A stretch of DNA of 64,000 nt from Spirosoma endbachense (GCF_010233585.1 NZ_CP045997.1:6091001-6155000), one strand, 5' to 3'; shown: positions 9,526 through 18,375, numbered from the stretch's first letter. Translations and numbers: made by a program. The notes: a model not told the origin generated them from the sequence alone.

Positions 9526-10380
9526 ATGCGCCTAGTTAGCAGTAAGGAACTTATAGCCATTGTTTTTTGCCTCATTTGTTTCATCTCCACTATACAGGCA
9601 CAGAGTAAGGCGGGCAAGTTTAACGTGATCGCTTTTTACAGGGCTAAAAGCGATCAGGCGCACATTAGCTACGTACATGAAGCTAATCGGTGGTTTCCTA
9701 AAGAAGCTGCCAGGCATAATTTTACCTACGATTCGACAGACAATTGGACGAATCTAAATGCTGATTTTCTGGCCAATTATCAGGTTGTTTTGTTTCTAGA
9801 CAGCCGGCCTGAGGAACCTGCTCAGCGGGAAGCGTTTCAGAAGTACATAGAAAAGGGTGGTGCCTGGATGGGTTTTCACTTTGCGGGATTTGCCTTGACT
9901 CCATCTGCTTTTCCGCAGAACTGGGACTGGTATCATAACCAGTTTTTAGGATCAGGTCAATATAAAAGCAATACCTGGCGACCCACTTCGGCTATTTTAC
10001 GGGTTGAAGATCGGAAGCACCCGGCCACAAAGCATTTGTCCGAAACATTTAAGTCGACACCGAATGAATGGTACAGGTGGACGAATGATCTGCGTACGAA
10101 TCCGGATATTAAAATACTACTATCAATTGACTCAACAAGTTACCCATTGGGAACGGGACCAAAACCGCACGAAATATGGCATAGCGGTTATTATCCGGTA
10201 GTCTGGACGAATAAAAAATACAACATGATTTATGCAAACATGGGGCATAATGATATTGATTATGAAAACAAAACCAATAAAGAACTGTCATTTACATTTA
10301 CGAATGAAACGCAGAATAAACTGATTATCGACAGCTTGTTATGGTTGGGCAATTCGTCAAAAATAAAGGCTAAAAAATGA
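9526..10380 (+). CDS. Secreted ThuA-domain protein
   Basis: A 284-residue protein with a signal peptide (residues 1-25, ending IQAQ) and a ThuA-like fold related to class I glutamine amidotransferases. Visible are the start strand FNVIAFYRAKSDQAHISYVHEANRW (17 to 40 after the signal), LANYQVVLFLDSRPEEPAQ, the GGAWMGFHFAGFAL turn and a YPVVWTNKKYNMIYANMGH block. ThuA proteins occur in Bacteroidota sugar and trehalose-related loci and are usually exported; catalysis is unproven. The ATG at 9526 follows the SsuD-like gene by 88 bp in the same direction. Composition becomes more AT-rich towards the 3' end. Confidence 0.85.
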   Translation: MRLVSSKELIAIVFCLICFISTIQAQSKAGKFNVIAFYRAKSDQAHISYVHEANRWFPKEAARHNFTYDSTDNWTNLNADFLANYQVVLFLDSRPEEPAQREAFQKYIEKGGAWMGFHFAGFALTPSAFPQNWDWYHNQFLGSGQYKSNTWRPTSAILRVEDRKHPATKHLSETFKSTPNEWYRWTNDLRTNPDIKILLSIDSTSYPLGTGPKPHEIWHSGYYPVVWTNKKYNMIYANMGHNDIDYENKTNKELSFTFTNETQNKLIIDSLLWLGNSSKIKAKK

Positions 10381-10403
10381 GCCTTTCCTCATTGAAATAT
10401 TGA

Positions 10404-10991
10404 ATGGAGACTACAGTACAGACTATTATCGATACTATCAAAACCTTTTATTCAGAATTGTCTACCGATGCCACTCAAGATTTAATTGATCGCTGTAAAA
10501 CTATACGGTTTGAAAAAAATACACTTCTGGTAAAAGAAGGGCAATATTCAGATAAAACTTTTTTTATTGCTGAGGGTGCTGCCAGAGCCTATTACTTAAA
10601 AGATGGCAAAGAAATTACCGATTGGTTTGCCTTTGAAAACGATTTTATCTCGTCAATTAATAGCTTTTTTCTTGATGTGCCAAGTCCTCATTTTATTGAA
10701 TTAATTGAGCCATCAATACTAATAGAAGTTTCCAGAGATACCATGCTCGAGCTATGTGACAAGCATCATAGCTTCGACCGATTATGCCGGGTTATAGTCA
10801 CGAAAACGATGTTACAACTGCAACAGCGAATTGTGTCTGTTCAGTTTGAGCCTGCGCACCAGAAACTTGAAAATCTGCTGGCCATCCGCCCCGACATCAC
10901 GAATCGGGTTCCTCTTGGCCATATTGCTTCTTATTTAGGAATAACGCTGGAGACGTTAAGTCGAATTAGACATCCGAAGAAACGAATTTGA
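10404..10991 (+). CDS. Crp/Fnr-family transcriptional regulator
   Basis: A 195-residue regulator. The cNMP-binding-like beta roll spans about 20-115 (FEKNTLLVKEGQYSDKTFFI, then EGAARAYYLKDGKEITDWFAFENDFI). A helical linker leads to a short C-terminal winged helix-turn-helix (VPLGHIASYLGITLETLSRI). The Arg/Ser pair that grips cAMP in E. coli CRP is not evident, as usual in this Bacteroidota group, so the ligand is unknown. It starts 23 bp after the ThuA gene and 57 bp before a membrane-protein gene, which it may control. Confidence 0.9.
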   Translation: METTVQTIIDTIKTFYSELSTDATQDLIDRCKTIRFEKNTLLVKEGQYSDKTFFIAEGAARAYYLKDGKEITDWFAFENDFISSINSFFLDVPSPHFIELIEPSILIEVSRDTMLELCDKHHSFDRLCRVIVTKTMLQLQQRIVSVQFEPAHQKLENLLAIRPDITNRVPLGHIASYLGITLETLSRIRHPKKRI

Positions 10992-11048
10992 TCTAGATCA
11001 AATGAAGCCCCTCATTTTAGCCCAACCTTTGCGAAAAAATGAGACCAA

Positions 11049-11666
11049 ATGGACTGGAAGCGTATTCATTACTTATCGGGGATAACACTATCAATTTTTA
11101 TTGGTCTTCACTTAGCTAACCATGCTATCAGTGTACTGGGCGAAGAGGCCCATTTAAAGACAATGGCGTTTCTGCGTCATCTATATCGAAATAGAATTGC
11201 TGAGACGTTTTTATTACTGGCTGTAGTAGTTCAGATTACGTCAGGTTTGCGATTATTTTTTAGCAAACGAAAGGACGTCAACGGCTTGTTTGATAAGTTA
11301 CAAATATGGACCGGTCTCTATCTGGCTTTTTTTCTTCTGGTTCATGTATCTGCTATATTGTTCGGGCGGCTTGTTCTACATCTTGATACGAATTTATACT
11401 TTGGAGCGGCAGGCATCAATACATTCCCGTTCAGCCTGTTTTTTATCCCTTACTACAGTTTCGCTATTATGGCTGTATGGGGGCACATTGCAGCTGTACA
11501 CAGAAAGAAAATGACAGTCAGAGTATTTGGTTTATCACCACAAGTCCAGGCAAAATTACTGCTCTATACCGGGCTTATTTTGGCAGTTCTGATTCTATAC
11601 GGATTGACCAATCATTTTACCGGGATGACTATTCCTGAAGAGTATAATGTATTAGTCGGAAAATAG
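11049..11666 (+). CDS. Five-helix membrane protein, possibly cytochrome b-like
   Basis: A 205-residue inner-membrane protein with about five hydrophobic helices (near residues 8-30, 52-70, 82-105, 120-148 and 172-190). Histidines recur inside helices (GLHLANH, LLVHVSA, WGHIAAVH), which recalls the heme-ligating helices of SdhC/FrdC-type cytochrome b subunits. No SdhA or SdhB partner is nearby, so this remains a guess. The gene lies just downstream of the Crp-type regulator and is followed by the tandem-repeat region. Confidence 0.65.
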   Translation: MDWKRIHYLSGITLSIFIGLHLANHAISVLGEEAHLKTMAFLRHLYRNRIAETFLLLAVVVQITSGLRLFFSKRKDVNGLFDKLQIWTGLYLAFFLLVHVSAILFGRLVLHLDTNLYFGAAGINTFPFSLFFIPYYSFAIMAVWGHIAAVHRKKMTVRVFGLSPQVQAKLLLYTGLILAVLILYGLTNHFTGMTIPEEYNVLVGK

Positions 11667-11856
11667 AAAAATGGTAAAGTTTTGATAATTATATAGATCT
11701 GATTTTGCAACGTAATTGATCCTATTACGGGTTGTTTATCACGAAATGAAGCAGCCTCATTGACCCGTGAATTCGTAGTAAAGAAGCCGCTGTGGTGATG
11801 TGATGGCAGTTTCTTCAAACTGACACGGAGAGGTTTCTTAAAGCCGACACAGAGAG

Positions 11857-11984
11857 GACGGTTCGCCGATGCGACGGTTCGCCGATGCGACGGTTCGCCG
11901 ATGCGACGGTTCGCCGATGCGACGGTTCGCCGATGCGACGGTTCGCCGATGCGACGGTTCGCCGATGCGACGGTTCGCCGATGT
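11857..11984. repeat. 16-bp tandem repeat, 8 copies
   Basis: Eight head-to-tail copies of GACGGTTCGCCGATGC run without interruption; seven are identical and the last ends in T. Because 16 is not a multiple of 3, all three frames cycle through a 16-residue peptide, which creates spurious overlapping ORFs here. Just upstream, two related words (GACACGGAGAGG at 11822-11833 and GACACAGAGAGG at 11846-11857) form an imperfect 24-bp-spaced pair. Copy number is probably variable between strains. Confidence 0.97.
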
Positions 11985-13139
11985 GGTTATCAACTTGTTA
12001 GGGCGAAAAAAGCCCAAAAATATGGTTGCTCAACTAGAAGACTTTGCCGACAAATTCCTAACATTGATTCAGTTCATGAATCAAGAACTGGTTTTATAAG
12101 AAAGCCCTGAATAAATAGGTAAGTGGCATTTTTATAGTTTTTATTGAGTAACTAAAAACCTGATTCGGCTCAAATCTTCATACTTCAAGAAGCCAGGTAC
12201 AGCATCTTACGGCGAGACTTCTTCTGGTTTAAAAATAAATGAGCTTTTTTGTATGATTCGGCGAAATAATTTGTTAAAAATAAATACGTGGCCACCAACA
12301 GACTAACAAGTAAACTTGCATAGCAGAAGAAAGGCATTATTTCGCATCTACATTTGTAAAATAGTGTTTGTTTTTATTACCATGCCATTTCACTAAAATT
12401 TCGATCTAAAACAACCGAAAATATTTATTCTTTTTTAGTGATCTAATAAAATTTACGATCAATATTTTTAATAAGACTGCACAAAAAAACTAAAATTTTG
12501 ATTTTTAGAATATAGTATAATAGTAAACTTGACTATAGATTCTAAGGCTGGAATAGTAAACAGATGTTGGCCAAACATACAATCAATCTGTCAAAAAAAT
12601 AACCACTCACCGGCCCAGCCTGCGTTCATGCTCTTCGATCAGGTACGAGAAGGGAGTCGGAATCATTCTATTCCTTAGTACGACAGGGATACTCATTACC
12701 TGTTGACAAGGACAAGTCACTTTTACTGTTAGCCACACAACCGAAGCAGGTGAGTCGATTTCCTCGAGCACAAAACCCAGTTAGCATACGCTTTGACTCC
12801 CCATTGCAGCTGGAGATTAGATCCGCCTAAACAAAAAGGCTTTCCAATCTATCTAGTCGGGCAAACCGAAACTGCCTCCTGATTCAGGCCCTAATATATA
12901 GCTACTTGTGCCCTAACCAAAAACTAGTTTCTTGTTCGATTATCCTCAGGAAATTATATAAGTGGCCCTGGTCCTTTTTCGGGAGCAGGCAGGATTTTAA
13001 TTTAAAGTCGTAATTTACTAATAATCAACGGATTGTCAGATTTGTTTATATAATTATAGCTCAATATTATGTAGTCTGGCACTACTAGCTTTGGCAAGCC
13101 CTAAGCACATATAGAGGTTCACTTTTTTAACGGCTGGTA
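11985..13139. other. Gene-poor AT-rich stretch
   Basis: About 1.15 kb without a convincing gene. 12100-12600 is strongly AT-rich with long A and T runs. A stop-to-stop open stretch at 12603-12830 (75 codons, no ATG) reads like protein sequence at its end, but I recognise no family. It may be the remnant of a gene. No inverted terminal repeats or transposase motifs were seen. Confidence 0.5.
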
Positions 13140-13643
13140 TTACCAGCCTTGAGTTAGTAGATCCTGCTCACGTTTATAAGGATAAATAAGTCCATCAGCA
13201 GCAATCGAAACAGATTGACTAGTTCCATAGATCCAATCGCCAACAAAAGGGGTTACTGTAGGATTTTGGATGGTCAGGGTCGGCATCTTTCCAGACCAGG
13301 ACTCTATTCGCTTATCTAATACCAGACATAACCGACCGGCCTGGTTCTCAACGCTGGCAATTTGGCCATCAAAACTTAATGGATCTTTAAAGTTAACGGG
13401 CGAAATAAGTCGTAGACGAGACTCACAGGAGAAAAAGCTTTCCTTCCCAAAGCCTTTTACATGATACCAACGTTCATTATTTATTTGATCTTTAGTAGGT
13501 TCAACACTTTGCTGATTCAGCCACCACATACCTTCCGATTTGGGTCCGTCATAAACCTGCCAGAAGTTTGGTGCTATTAGGTCAATGGACCCCTGATATC
13601 CATAAATCGTTGACTCAACAGCGCTTCCAATTTCAAATAACAT
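13140..13643 (-). CDS. Hypothetical protein, 167 residues
   Basis: A soluble-looking protein with no signal peptide or membrane helix. It has a well-mixed composition, several Trp residues (NFWQVYDGP, MWWLNQQ, RWYHVKGFGKE) and an alternating strand pattern that suggests a mostly beta fold. I do not recognise a family. It is isolated in an AT-rich, gene-poor region, preceded by about 110 bp and followed by a non-coding stretch. Its composition is close to that of the flanking DNA, so it may have arrived with the island. It is likely a real gene because of its length and balanced amino-acid use. Confidence 0.6.
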   Translation of the reverse strand: MLFEIGSAVESTIYGYQGSIDLIAPNFWQVYDGPKSEGMWWLNQQSVEPTKDQINNERWYHVKGFGKESFFSCESRLRLISPVNFKDPLSFDGQIASVENQAGRLCLVLDKRIESWSGKMPTLTIQNPTVTPFVGDWIYGTSQSVSIAADGLIYPYKREQDLLTQGW

Positions 13644-13755
13644 AACTAAACTATCAAGGTTAGGGTGAATACAATCGCGATACGGTCTTCTAATAAGCTA
13701 CAAATATAACGTTCATACTTATTTTGCGGCTATAAAATCCAGCAACTTACTAGCA

Positions 13756-13977
13756 TTAAGCCAGCGAGGTTACACATGTCAAATCCAGCAAAAATTTATA
13801 GGAAGTAAATATGCCCCCATTCTCCTGTGACGTAGCTTTTTTTGAATTATATTGATTAATAGTAAAATTTTCGGCGCTTTTACGGCTTACCTTAATCGGG
13901 CGTTTTTTTAGAATTAATCTGTGTTGATTTCCGTTATCCACAGTTAAATCTACTAACCAATTGGTAATTTTTGGCAA
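13756..13977 (-). CDS. Small hypothetical ORF, 73 residues
   Basis: A basic 73-residue ORF (ITNWLVDLTVDNGNQHRL near the start, then Lys/Arg/Asn-rich) that ends in a hydrophobic tail. It lies upstream of and in the same direction as the 167-residue hypothetical protein, 112 bp away. No family is recognised. It may be a real small gene or chance; the first 55 residues look more protein-like than the tail. Confidence 0.3.
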   Translation of the reverse strand: MPKITNWLVDLTVDNGNQHRLILKKRPIKVSRKSAENFTINQYNSKKATSQENGGIFTSYKFLLDLTCVTSLA

Positions 13978-14395
13978 ACTTTGATTAGGCAGGCAGACCT
14001 CTCCTAAACCTATCTACTACGTTTTGTTACTGGCTAAGTTATACATCAAAGCAACAGTTTCAAAAAACCTAAAAATCGTAGTTACCCCTAAAAAATTCCC
14101 TACCGTTCAGCGCTTAATCCGATTACTTAGCTTCGCACGAACGTATCCTAATTGAACAGGCATCCAATTTATTTCTATTGCTCTGAGCCAGGATACCCCT
14201 TCTGGATCAGTAGATCTTGTCTTGAGAACAGTATTCCATCCGGCAACAGCCTTATCCCTGTGATTTACAGCCGTTCAGGTTTTATCAAAAGACATTTTTG
14301 TTCACAATCTGGTTTAGTTATCGTACATTGTTAAATCAATTGGTCATAAATAGTTGTTTAATTACCTCAGGGATAAAAGCAGGTGATGAGGTCAC
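13978..14395. other. Intergenic stretch without a supported gene
   Basis: About 420 bp, AT-rich. A 60-codon ORF at 14152-14334 has a low-complexity, Ser/Cys-rich translation with no family features and is not called. I see no clear hairpin or promoter box. Confidence 0.4.
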
Positions 14396-14447
14396 ATGAC
14401 TACAGTTTCTAAAATCAATGAGTTTTTAAACCGATTAAATAAACTGT

Positions 14448-14972
14448 ATGCTATTCCGCCTAACTATCTTAGACCGCCAGGCCCAATTTCGAGAGTTTTC
14501 CTGCATGCTCGATAAACTTGAGGTTGGTTTTGACTTTCTTAATACTGTAGTCGCGGGTGGAGAAACGCTGATCAAGGTATTGCTTATCGAGAATGGTAAG
14601 GAGAGTGAACTCCCTCTGGAGGTATTTGACGGTTTTCCCTGTCTGGAGCCCATACAACAATTAGAGAATGAGTGGAAATATCTGTTAAGCCAACCCGTTC
14701 GCTCTATTTCTATTATAGATCAAGAGTTGATTGACCTGACCAGGAAACGGATGCATCAATGCGAGGCTAATGTATCAAGCCAGAAACTGGTGATAAGCCG
14801 GTTCAAAGCTTTATTAATAAGGGCTGAAGTGAGCATTCGGGATCAATCCATAAGATCCAGACTTATACTCCATTATAACCTGGAAATTGATCGGTATGAG
14901 CAGCAAATGGCTAAATCGCAGCTCTATCAACAGCAAGTTGCCAGAAGACTTGATGAATTAATCCAGGTATAA
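14448..14972 (+). CDS. Hypothetical protein with coiled-coil C-terminus; possible 5' frameshift
   Basis: A 174-residue soluble protein. The first part is mixed (LEVGFDFLNTVVAGGETLIKVLLIENGKE), while residues 80-174 are helical with heptad-like leucines and many Gln/Arg, suggesting a coiled coil. No family is recognised. A second ORF, 14396-14515, overlaps its 5' end in another frame and translates to a natural-looking N-terminus (MTTVSKINEFLNRLNKLYA). So the true gene may start at 14396 and carry a frameshift near 14510. Otherwise 14396-14515 is a short leader ORF. Confidence 0.5.
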   Translation: MLFRLTILDRQAQFREFSCMLDKLEVGFDFLNTVVAGGETLIKVLLIENGKESELPLEVFDGFPCLEPIQQLENEWKYLLSQPVRSISIIDQELIDLTRKRMHQCEANVSSQKLVISRFKALLIRAEVSIRDQSIRSRLILHYNLEIDRYEQQMAKSQLYQQQVARRLDELIQV

Positions 14973-15577
14973 TCTTATTTCAACACCTCTGCTCAAACAC
15001 TTGTAGCCGAATTTCTTTCCTGCCAGTGATTCATCATCGTCAAACCAATAGACTTCTCATTTACTTATCGGGCCAGTTCTCTTCCTATCAATATATTTTC
15101 TGGAATTGCTCGTATCGCAAAACGGCGCCAGTTAGCAATCGATAAACCCGCCTAGACTAATAGACGTATGGTTAAAAGGCATTTATGTGCCCTGAACTGT
15201 CTCTTCCAGTGCGAATAGAAGCCATACTTATTTCCCTTCCTGTCAATTTTTTGACGATCCGATCAGAAGCTCATAAAGACGATTCGGCCTGCATTGGAGC
15301 AGGGCGTTTAGATAGCATTCAAATAAATTCTGAGGAATAAACCTCAACATAGAGGAAAATAGGCAACTGACTGTCTTATAAAAGGGTTTACCGGTCTTTA
15401 TAAGACTGGTAGGTTTTGGCGAAATAAATTAGTGCCGGACTAGCATTGACAAGCGGTGAGTGCCCGAAAATTTATCCGCTTATACTAGTTAGTCTCTATT
15501 TTTTATTCTTTCTAATGGCCAAGGGTGCCAACCACAGGTTTTGAATCAGTACGTATATTCATAAAAGTAAGCTTAAA
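14973..15577. other. Leader region of the MFS transporter gene with alternative hairpins
   Basis: 605 bp without an ORF. At 15373-15410 two mutually exclusive hairpins share a strand: GTCTTATAAA (15373-15382) pairs with TTTATAAGAC (15397-15406), while ACCGGTCTT (15390-15398) pairs with AAGACTGGT (15402-15410). A TTTT run follows at 15414. The arrangement lies about 170 bp before the MFS gene and could be an attenuator or two nested operators. The rest shows nothing I can name. Confidence 0.4.
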
Positions 15578-16861
15578 ATGGGACAACCCTTAGCAAAATC
15601 CCGCTGGTATCGTCTGATACCCATAGCGTTTATTACTTATAGCCTTGCTTACCTCGACAGAGCAAATTTTGGATTTGGAGCGGCCAGTGGAATGGCTACT
15701 GATTTAAAGATCACGCCCTCCATGTCTTCCTTGTTGGGGTCTCTATTCTTTCTGGGCTATTTCTTCTTCCAGGTACCCGGCGCGATCTATGCGGAAAACA
15801 GAAGTGCGAAAAAGCTAATTTTCTGGTCGTTAATTCTGTGGGGTGGATTAGCCATGGCAACCGGAATAATCAGCAATGTCAATTTGTTGATTGTTATTCG
15901 TTTTATGCTTGGTGTTGTCGAAAGCGCGGTCATGCCTGCCATGCTGCTTTTTTTAAGCCGGTGGTTTACGAAAGCTGAACGCTCTCAGGCCAATACGTTT
16001 TTAATTCTTGGCAATCCGGCAACCATACTCTGGATGTCAGTTCTTTCGGGTTATTTAATCAAAGCGGTCGGTTGGCGATGGATGTTTATTCTGGAAGGGC
16101 TTCCGGCAATAGTCTGGGCTTTCTTCTGGTGGCGGTTAGTCGATGATAAGCCAAAAGATGCAACCTGGTTAACCGAATCTGAAAAACAGGCCGTAGAAGA
16201 GCAGTTACAGCAAGAGCAACAAGGAATTAAGCCGGTTAAAAACTATGCGGAAGCATTTAAATCCCGAATTGTTATTCTGTTGAGTCTGCAATATGCCTTG
16301 TGGAGTATTGGTGTTTATGGATTTGTTATGTGGCTTCCATCCATTATCAATGCAGCACCAAACATGAATATTGTAAAAACCGGCTGGCTGTCTTCAGTGC
16401 CCTACGTACTGGCTATAATCGGTATGTTAAGTGCGTCCTATTTTTCCGACAAAACCCTGAACAGAAAGCTATTTGTCTGGCCGTTTTTATTATTGGGTGC
16501 CATTGCTTTCTATGGTTCATATTTAATCGGCGTAAATCATTTCTGGATATCCTTCGTGCTCCTGATCATTGCTGGCGGTGCGATGTATGCACCCTATGGG
16601 CCATTTTTTGCCATTATTCCAGATGTTTTACCCAAAAATGTGGCAGGTGGCGCTATGGCCCTGATCAACAGTTTAGGTGCTTTAGGGTCATTTGTTGGCT
16701 CGTATATCGTTGGCTATTTAAATGGAACAACCGGTGGGTTCGGCGCTTCCTATATTTTTATGGCTGGCTCTCTCTTCTTATCAGCAATTATCACGTTGGT
16801 TGCCGTAAAACCGGCCGGTTCCACTTATAAACCCCAACCGGAAAAGTTGACCCTTCAATAA
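15578..16861 (+). CDS. MFS transporter, anion:cation symporter (ACS) type
   Basis: A 427-residue, 12-helix inner-membrane carrier. It has the ACS start (RLIPIAFITYSLAYLDRANFGF), SLFFLGYFFFQVPGAIYAE, and the helix 4-5 RFMLGVVESAVMPAML region. A hydrophilic loop (about 195-225, Glu/Gln-rich) separates the two six-helix halves. ACS carriers take up organic anions such as hexuronates, tartrate or hydroxyphenylacetate with H+ or Na+. The substrate cannot be read and no catabolic gene is adjacent. The stop codon lies inside the palindromic repeat that follows. Confidence 0.9.
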   Translation: MGQPLAKSRWYRLIPIAFITYSLAYLDRANFGFGAASGMATDLKITPSMSSLLGSLFFLGYFFFQVPGAIYAENRSAKKLIFWSLILWGGLAMATGIISNVNLLIVIRFMLGVVESAVMPAMLLFLSRWFTKAERSQANTFLILGNPATILWMSVLSGYLIKAVGWRWMFILEGLPAIVWAFFWWRLVDDKPKDATWLTESEKQAVEEQLQQEQQGIKPVKNYAEAFKSRIVILLSLQYALWSIGVYGFVMWLPSIINAAPNMNIVKTGWLSSVPYVLAIIGMLSASYFSDKTLNRKLFVWPFLLLGAIAFYGSYLIGVNHFWISFVLLIIAGGAMYAPYGPFFAIIPDVLPKNVAGGAMALINSLGALGSFVGSYIVGYLNGTTGGFGASYIFMAGSLFLSAIITLVAVKPAGSTYKPQPEKLTLQ

Positions 16862-16923
16862 CGATGAGCCGTGCCACGGTTAACCATAACTCCCATATGA
16901 ACCGTGGCACAGCTCATCGTTAT
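16858..16923. repeat. Palindromic repeat, GTGGCACGG family (copy 1)
   Basis: A 24-bp inverted repeat (16858-16881 with 16900-16923, one mismatch) with an 18-nt loop. The inner arm carries CCGTGCCACGGTT/AACCGTGGCAC, a core shared with the elements at 19884-19952 and 44611-44681. It starts inside the MFS stop codon and lacks a T run, so it resembles a REP-type element more than a classic terminator, though it could end transcription in both directions. Confidence 0.85.
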
Positions 16924-16983
16924 TGCTTACGTAAGTTTCTACACATTGATACGTCGTAAAATTCTGGAGTCTTTCCCAATCGG

Positions 16984-17016
16984 GCGAAATCGCACATCTT
17001 GTGCGATTTCGCACAG
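16984..17016. promoter_or_regulatory. Candidate enhancer site for the NtrC-type regulator
   Basis: GCGAAATCGCACA (16984-16996) and TGTGCGATTTCGC (17000-17012) form a perfect 13-bp inverted repeat; the right part extends to TGTGCGATTTCGCACA, itself a near-perfect palindrome. It lies about 55-85 bp upstream of the candidate sigma-54 -24 element, the usual place for an enhancer-binding-protein site. Binding by the regulator encoded at 23461 is inferred. A terminator for the MFS gene is an alternative, since TTTTTT follows. Confidence 0.55.
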
Positions 17017-17067
17017 TTTTTTCATAGCAATATCCAAATAAAACCCTCATATACAATCATTTATACA

Positions 17068-17083
17068 TGGCATAGTGTTTGGC
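17068..17083 (+). promoter_or_regulatory. Candidate sigma-54 (-24/-12) promoter
   Basis: TGGCATAGTGTTTGGC matches the sigma-54 consensus TGGYRYRNNNNTTGCW at all positions except the last two. The predicted start is near 17095, with ATG at 17114. A sigma-54 activator (GAFTDA motif) is encoded at the end of the same locus, which makes the promoter plausible. Confidence 0.6.
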
Positions 17084-17113
17084 GTACCAGGTAGGTAACT
17101 ACACTAGCCAAAA

Positions 17114-18373
17114 ATGGACCGCGAATTAGCACCCGAACTTGTTGCCCGAACCCGCCGAAGAAGCTGGCTGATTGGCGCCGTCGTGTTTATCAGTCTGGCA
17201 GCTGGCATCGTCTGGTTCCAAAAGATATTAAAAACATCCGTTGAAGCGAGCAAAATCCGAACGGCGGTTGCTCAAATCGGTTTTGTTGAAAACACCCTGA
17301 GCGCTACGGGCGAGATTATTCCAGCTTACGAACAAATCATAACCAGCCCCATTCGCGCCAGTATCCGGCGGGTATTGCTCACACCCGGCACTCGCGTTCG
17401 GCCCAACCAGCCCATTCTTGAACTTGATAAGTCGCTAACTCAGATTGAGTACGAAAAAATAGCAGACCAGCTTGCTCTCAAGAAAAATAGCATCGAACAA
17501 CTGCGGCTTAAACTAAACAAGGAACTCTACGATGCCGATGTTGACGATCAAATCAAATCACTGACAATCAACAAGCTCAAGGCCGAACTTGGCGATGCCA
17601 AACGCCTGTTGAAAGTTGGCGGTCAAACACCCGAAGATGTAACCCGTGCCGAAAACCTTCTGCAAATCGCTCAATTAGAAAAAAAACAACTCGAGAACGA
17701 TCTGGCCTATAACCGTCAGTCGATGAGCGCCAGCCTGAAAGAGTCTGAATTACAGGCGCAAATCGAAGCCACAAATCTTAAAGTACTCGATCATAAACTC
17801 AAACAAGCCGATATACTCACCGACCGGGCAGGTGTGCTGACCTGGGTAAATGAACACATCGGTTCGGCCGTAAGCGAGGGCGAAATGCTGGCAAGATTAG
17901 CGGATCTGGGCAGTTTTCGCGTGGAAGGTTCCTGCTCCGATATTTATGCCGAACAGGTAAAAGTGGGCCTGCCAGTAATCGTAAAAATCAATGAAACCTC
18001 CCTCCGCGGACAGATCACGCAGGTAAAACCGTCTGTCCAGAATGGTGTGGTGCAGTTTGCAGTAGATCTGGACGATAACCACCATACCTCACTTCGCCCC
18101 AATCAGAAAGTCGAAGTATTTATCGTCACAAACCGGGTTGCTCAGTCGGTGCGGGTAGCCAATGGGCCTGCCTTTAAGGGTAAACGGAAGCAGTTTGTGT
18201 ATATAATGACCAGTCCTACTGTGGCTACCCGACGAGAAGTGCAGTTGGGACTGTCAAACTTCGACTGGGTAGAAATCAAGAGTGGATTGCAGGCTGGCGA
18301 CCGGGTCATTCTGACGGATTTGAGTGAGTATGAACACCTCGAACAACTCACTATTGACCCTAACAAGCCCTGA
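17114..18373 (+). CDS. Periplasmic adaptor (HlyD/MacA-type) of an ABC export system
   Basis: A 419-residue membrane-fusion protein linking an inner-membrane ABC permease to TolC. One N-terminal membrane helix (residues 18-38) leads to a lipoyl/barrel-sandwich half (ENTLSATGEIIPAYEQIITSPI, RVLLTPGTRVRPNQPILELDKS). A long alpha-hairpin coiled coil (about 105-225) follows, then the second lipoyl half (ILTDRAGVLTWVNEHIGSAVSEGEMLARLADL) and beta-barrel and membrane-proximal domains. It is the first gene of the locus, behind the candidate sigma-54 promoter; the TolC gene starts 3 bp after its stop. Family and complex are clear; the cargo is unknown. Confidence 0.92.
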   Translation: MDRELAPELVARTRRRSWLIGAVVFISLAAGIVWFQKILKTSVEASKIRTAVAQIGFVENTLSATGEIIPAYEQIITSPIRASIRRVLLTPGTRVRPNQPILELDKSLTQIEYEKIADQLALKKNSIEQLRLKLNKELYDADVDDQIKSLTINKLKAELGDAKRLLKVGGQTPEDVTRAENLLQIAQLEKKQLENDLAYNRQSMSASLKESELQAQIEATNLKVLDHKLKQADILTDRAGVLTWVNEHIGSAVSEGEMLARLADLGSFRVEGSCSDIYAEQVKVGLPVIVKINETSLRGQITQVKPSVQNGVVQFAVDLDDNHHTSLRPNQKVEVFIVTNRVAQSVRVANGPAFKGKRKQFVYIMTSPTVATRREVQLGLSNFDWVEIKSGLQAGDRVILTDLSEYEHLEQLTIDPNKP

Positions 18374-18375
18374 CG

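Noticed and set aside
11857..11984. CRISPR array
   Set aside because: The repeats are head to tail with no spacers, and no cas gene is in the window.
11869..12110. Two overlapping ORFs of 69-76 codons (repeats of RRFADATV)
   Set aside because: They are products of the 16-bp tandem repeat read in different frames, with unrelated tails; no protein-like sequence outside the repeat.
12603..12830. Stop-to-stop open stretch of 75 codons
   Set aside because: No start codon and no family recognised; the end looks protein-like, so it is mentioned only as a possible remnant.
14152..14334. 60-codon plus-strand ORF
   Set aside because: Short, Ser/Cys-rich, no family features and no upstream signal; probably chance.
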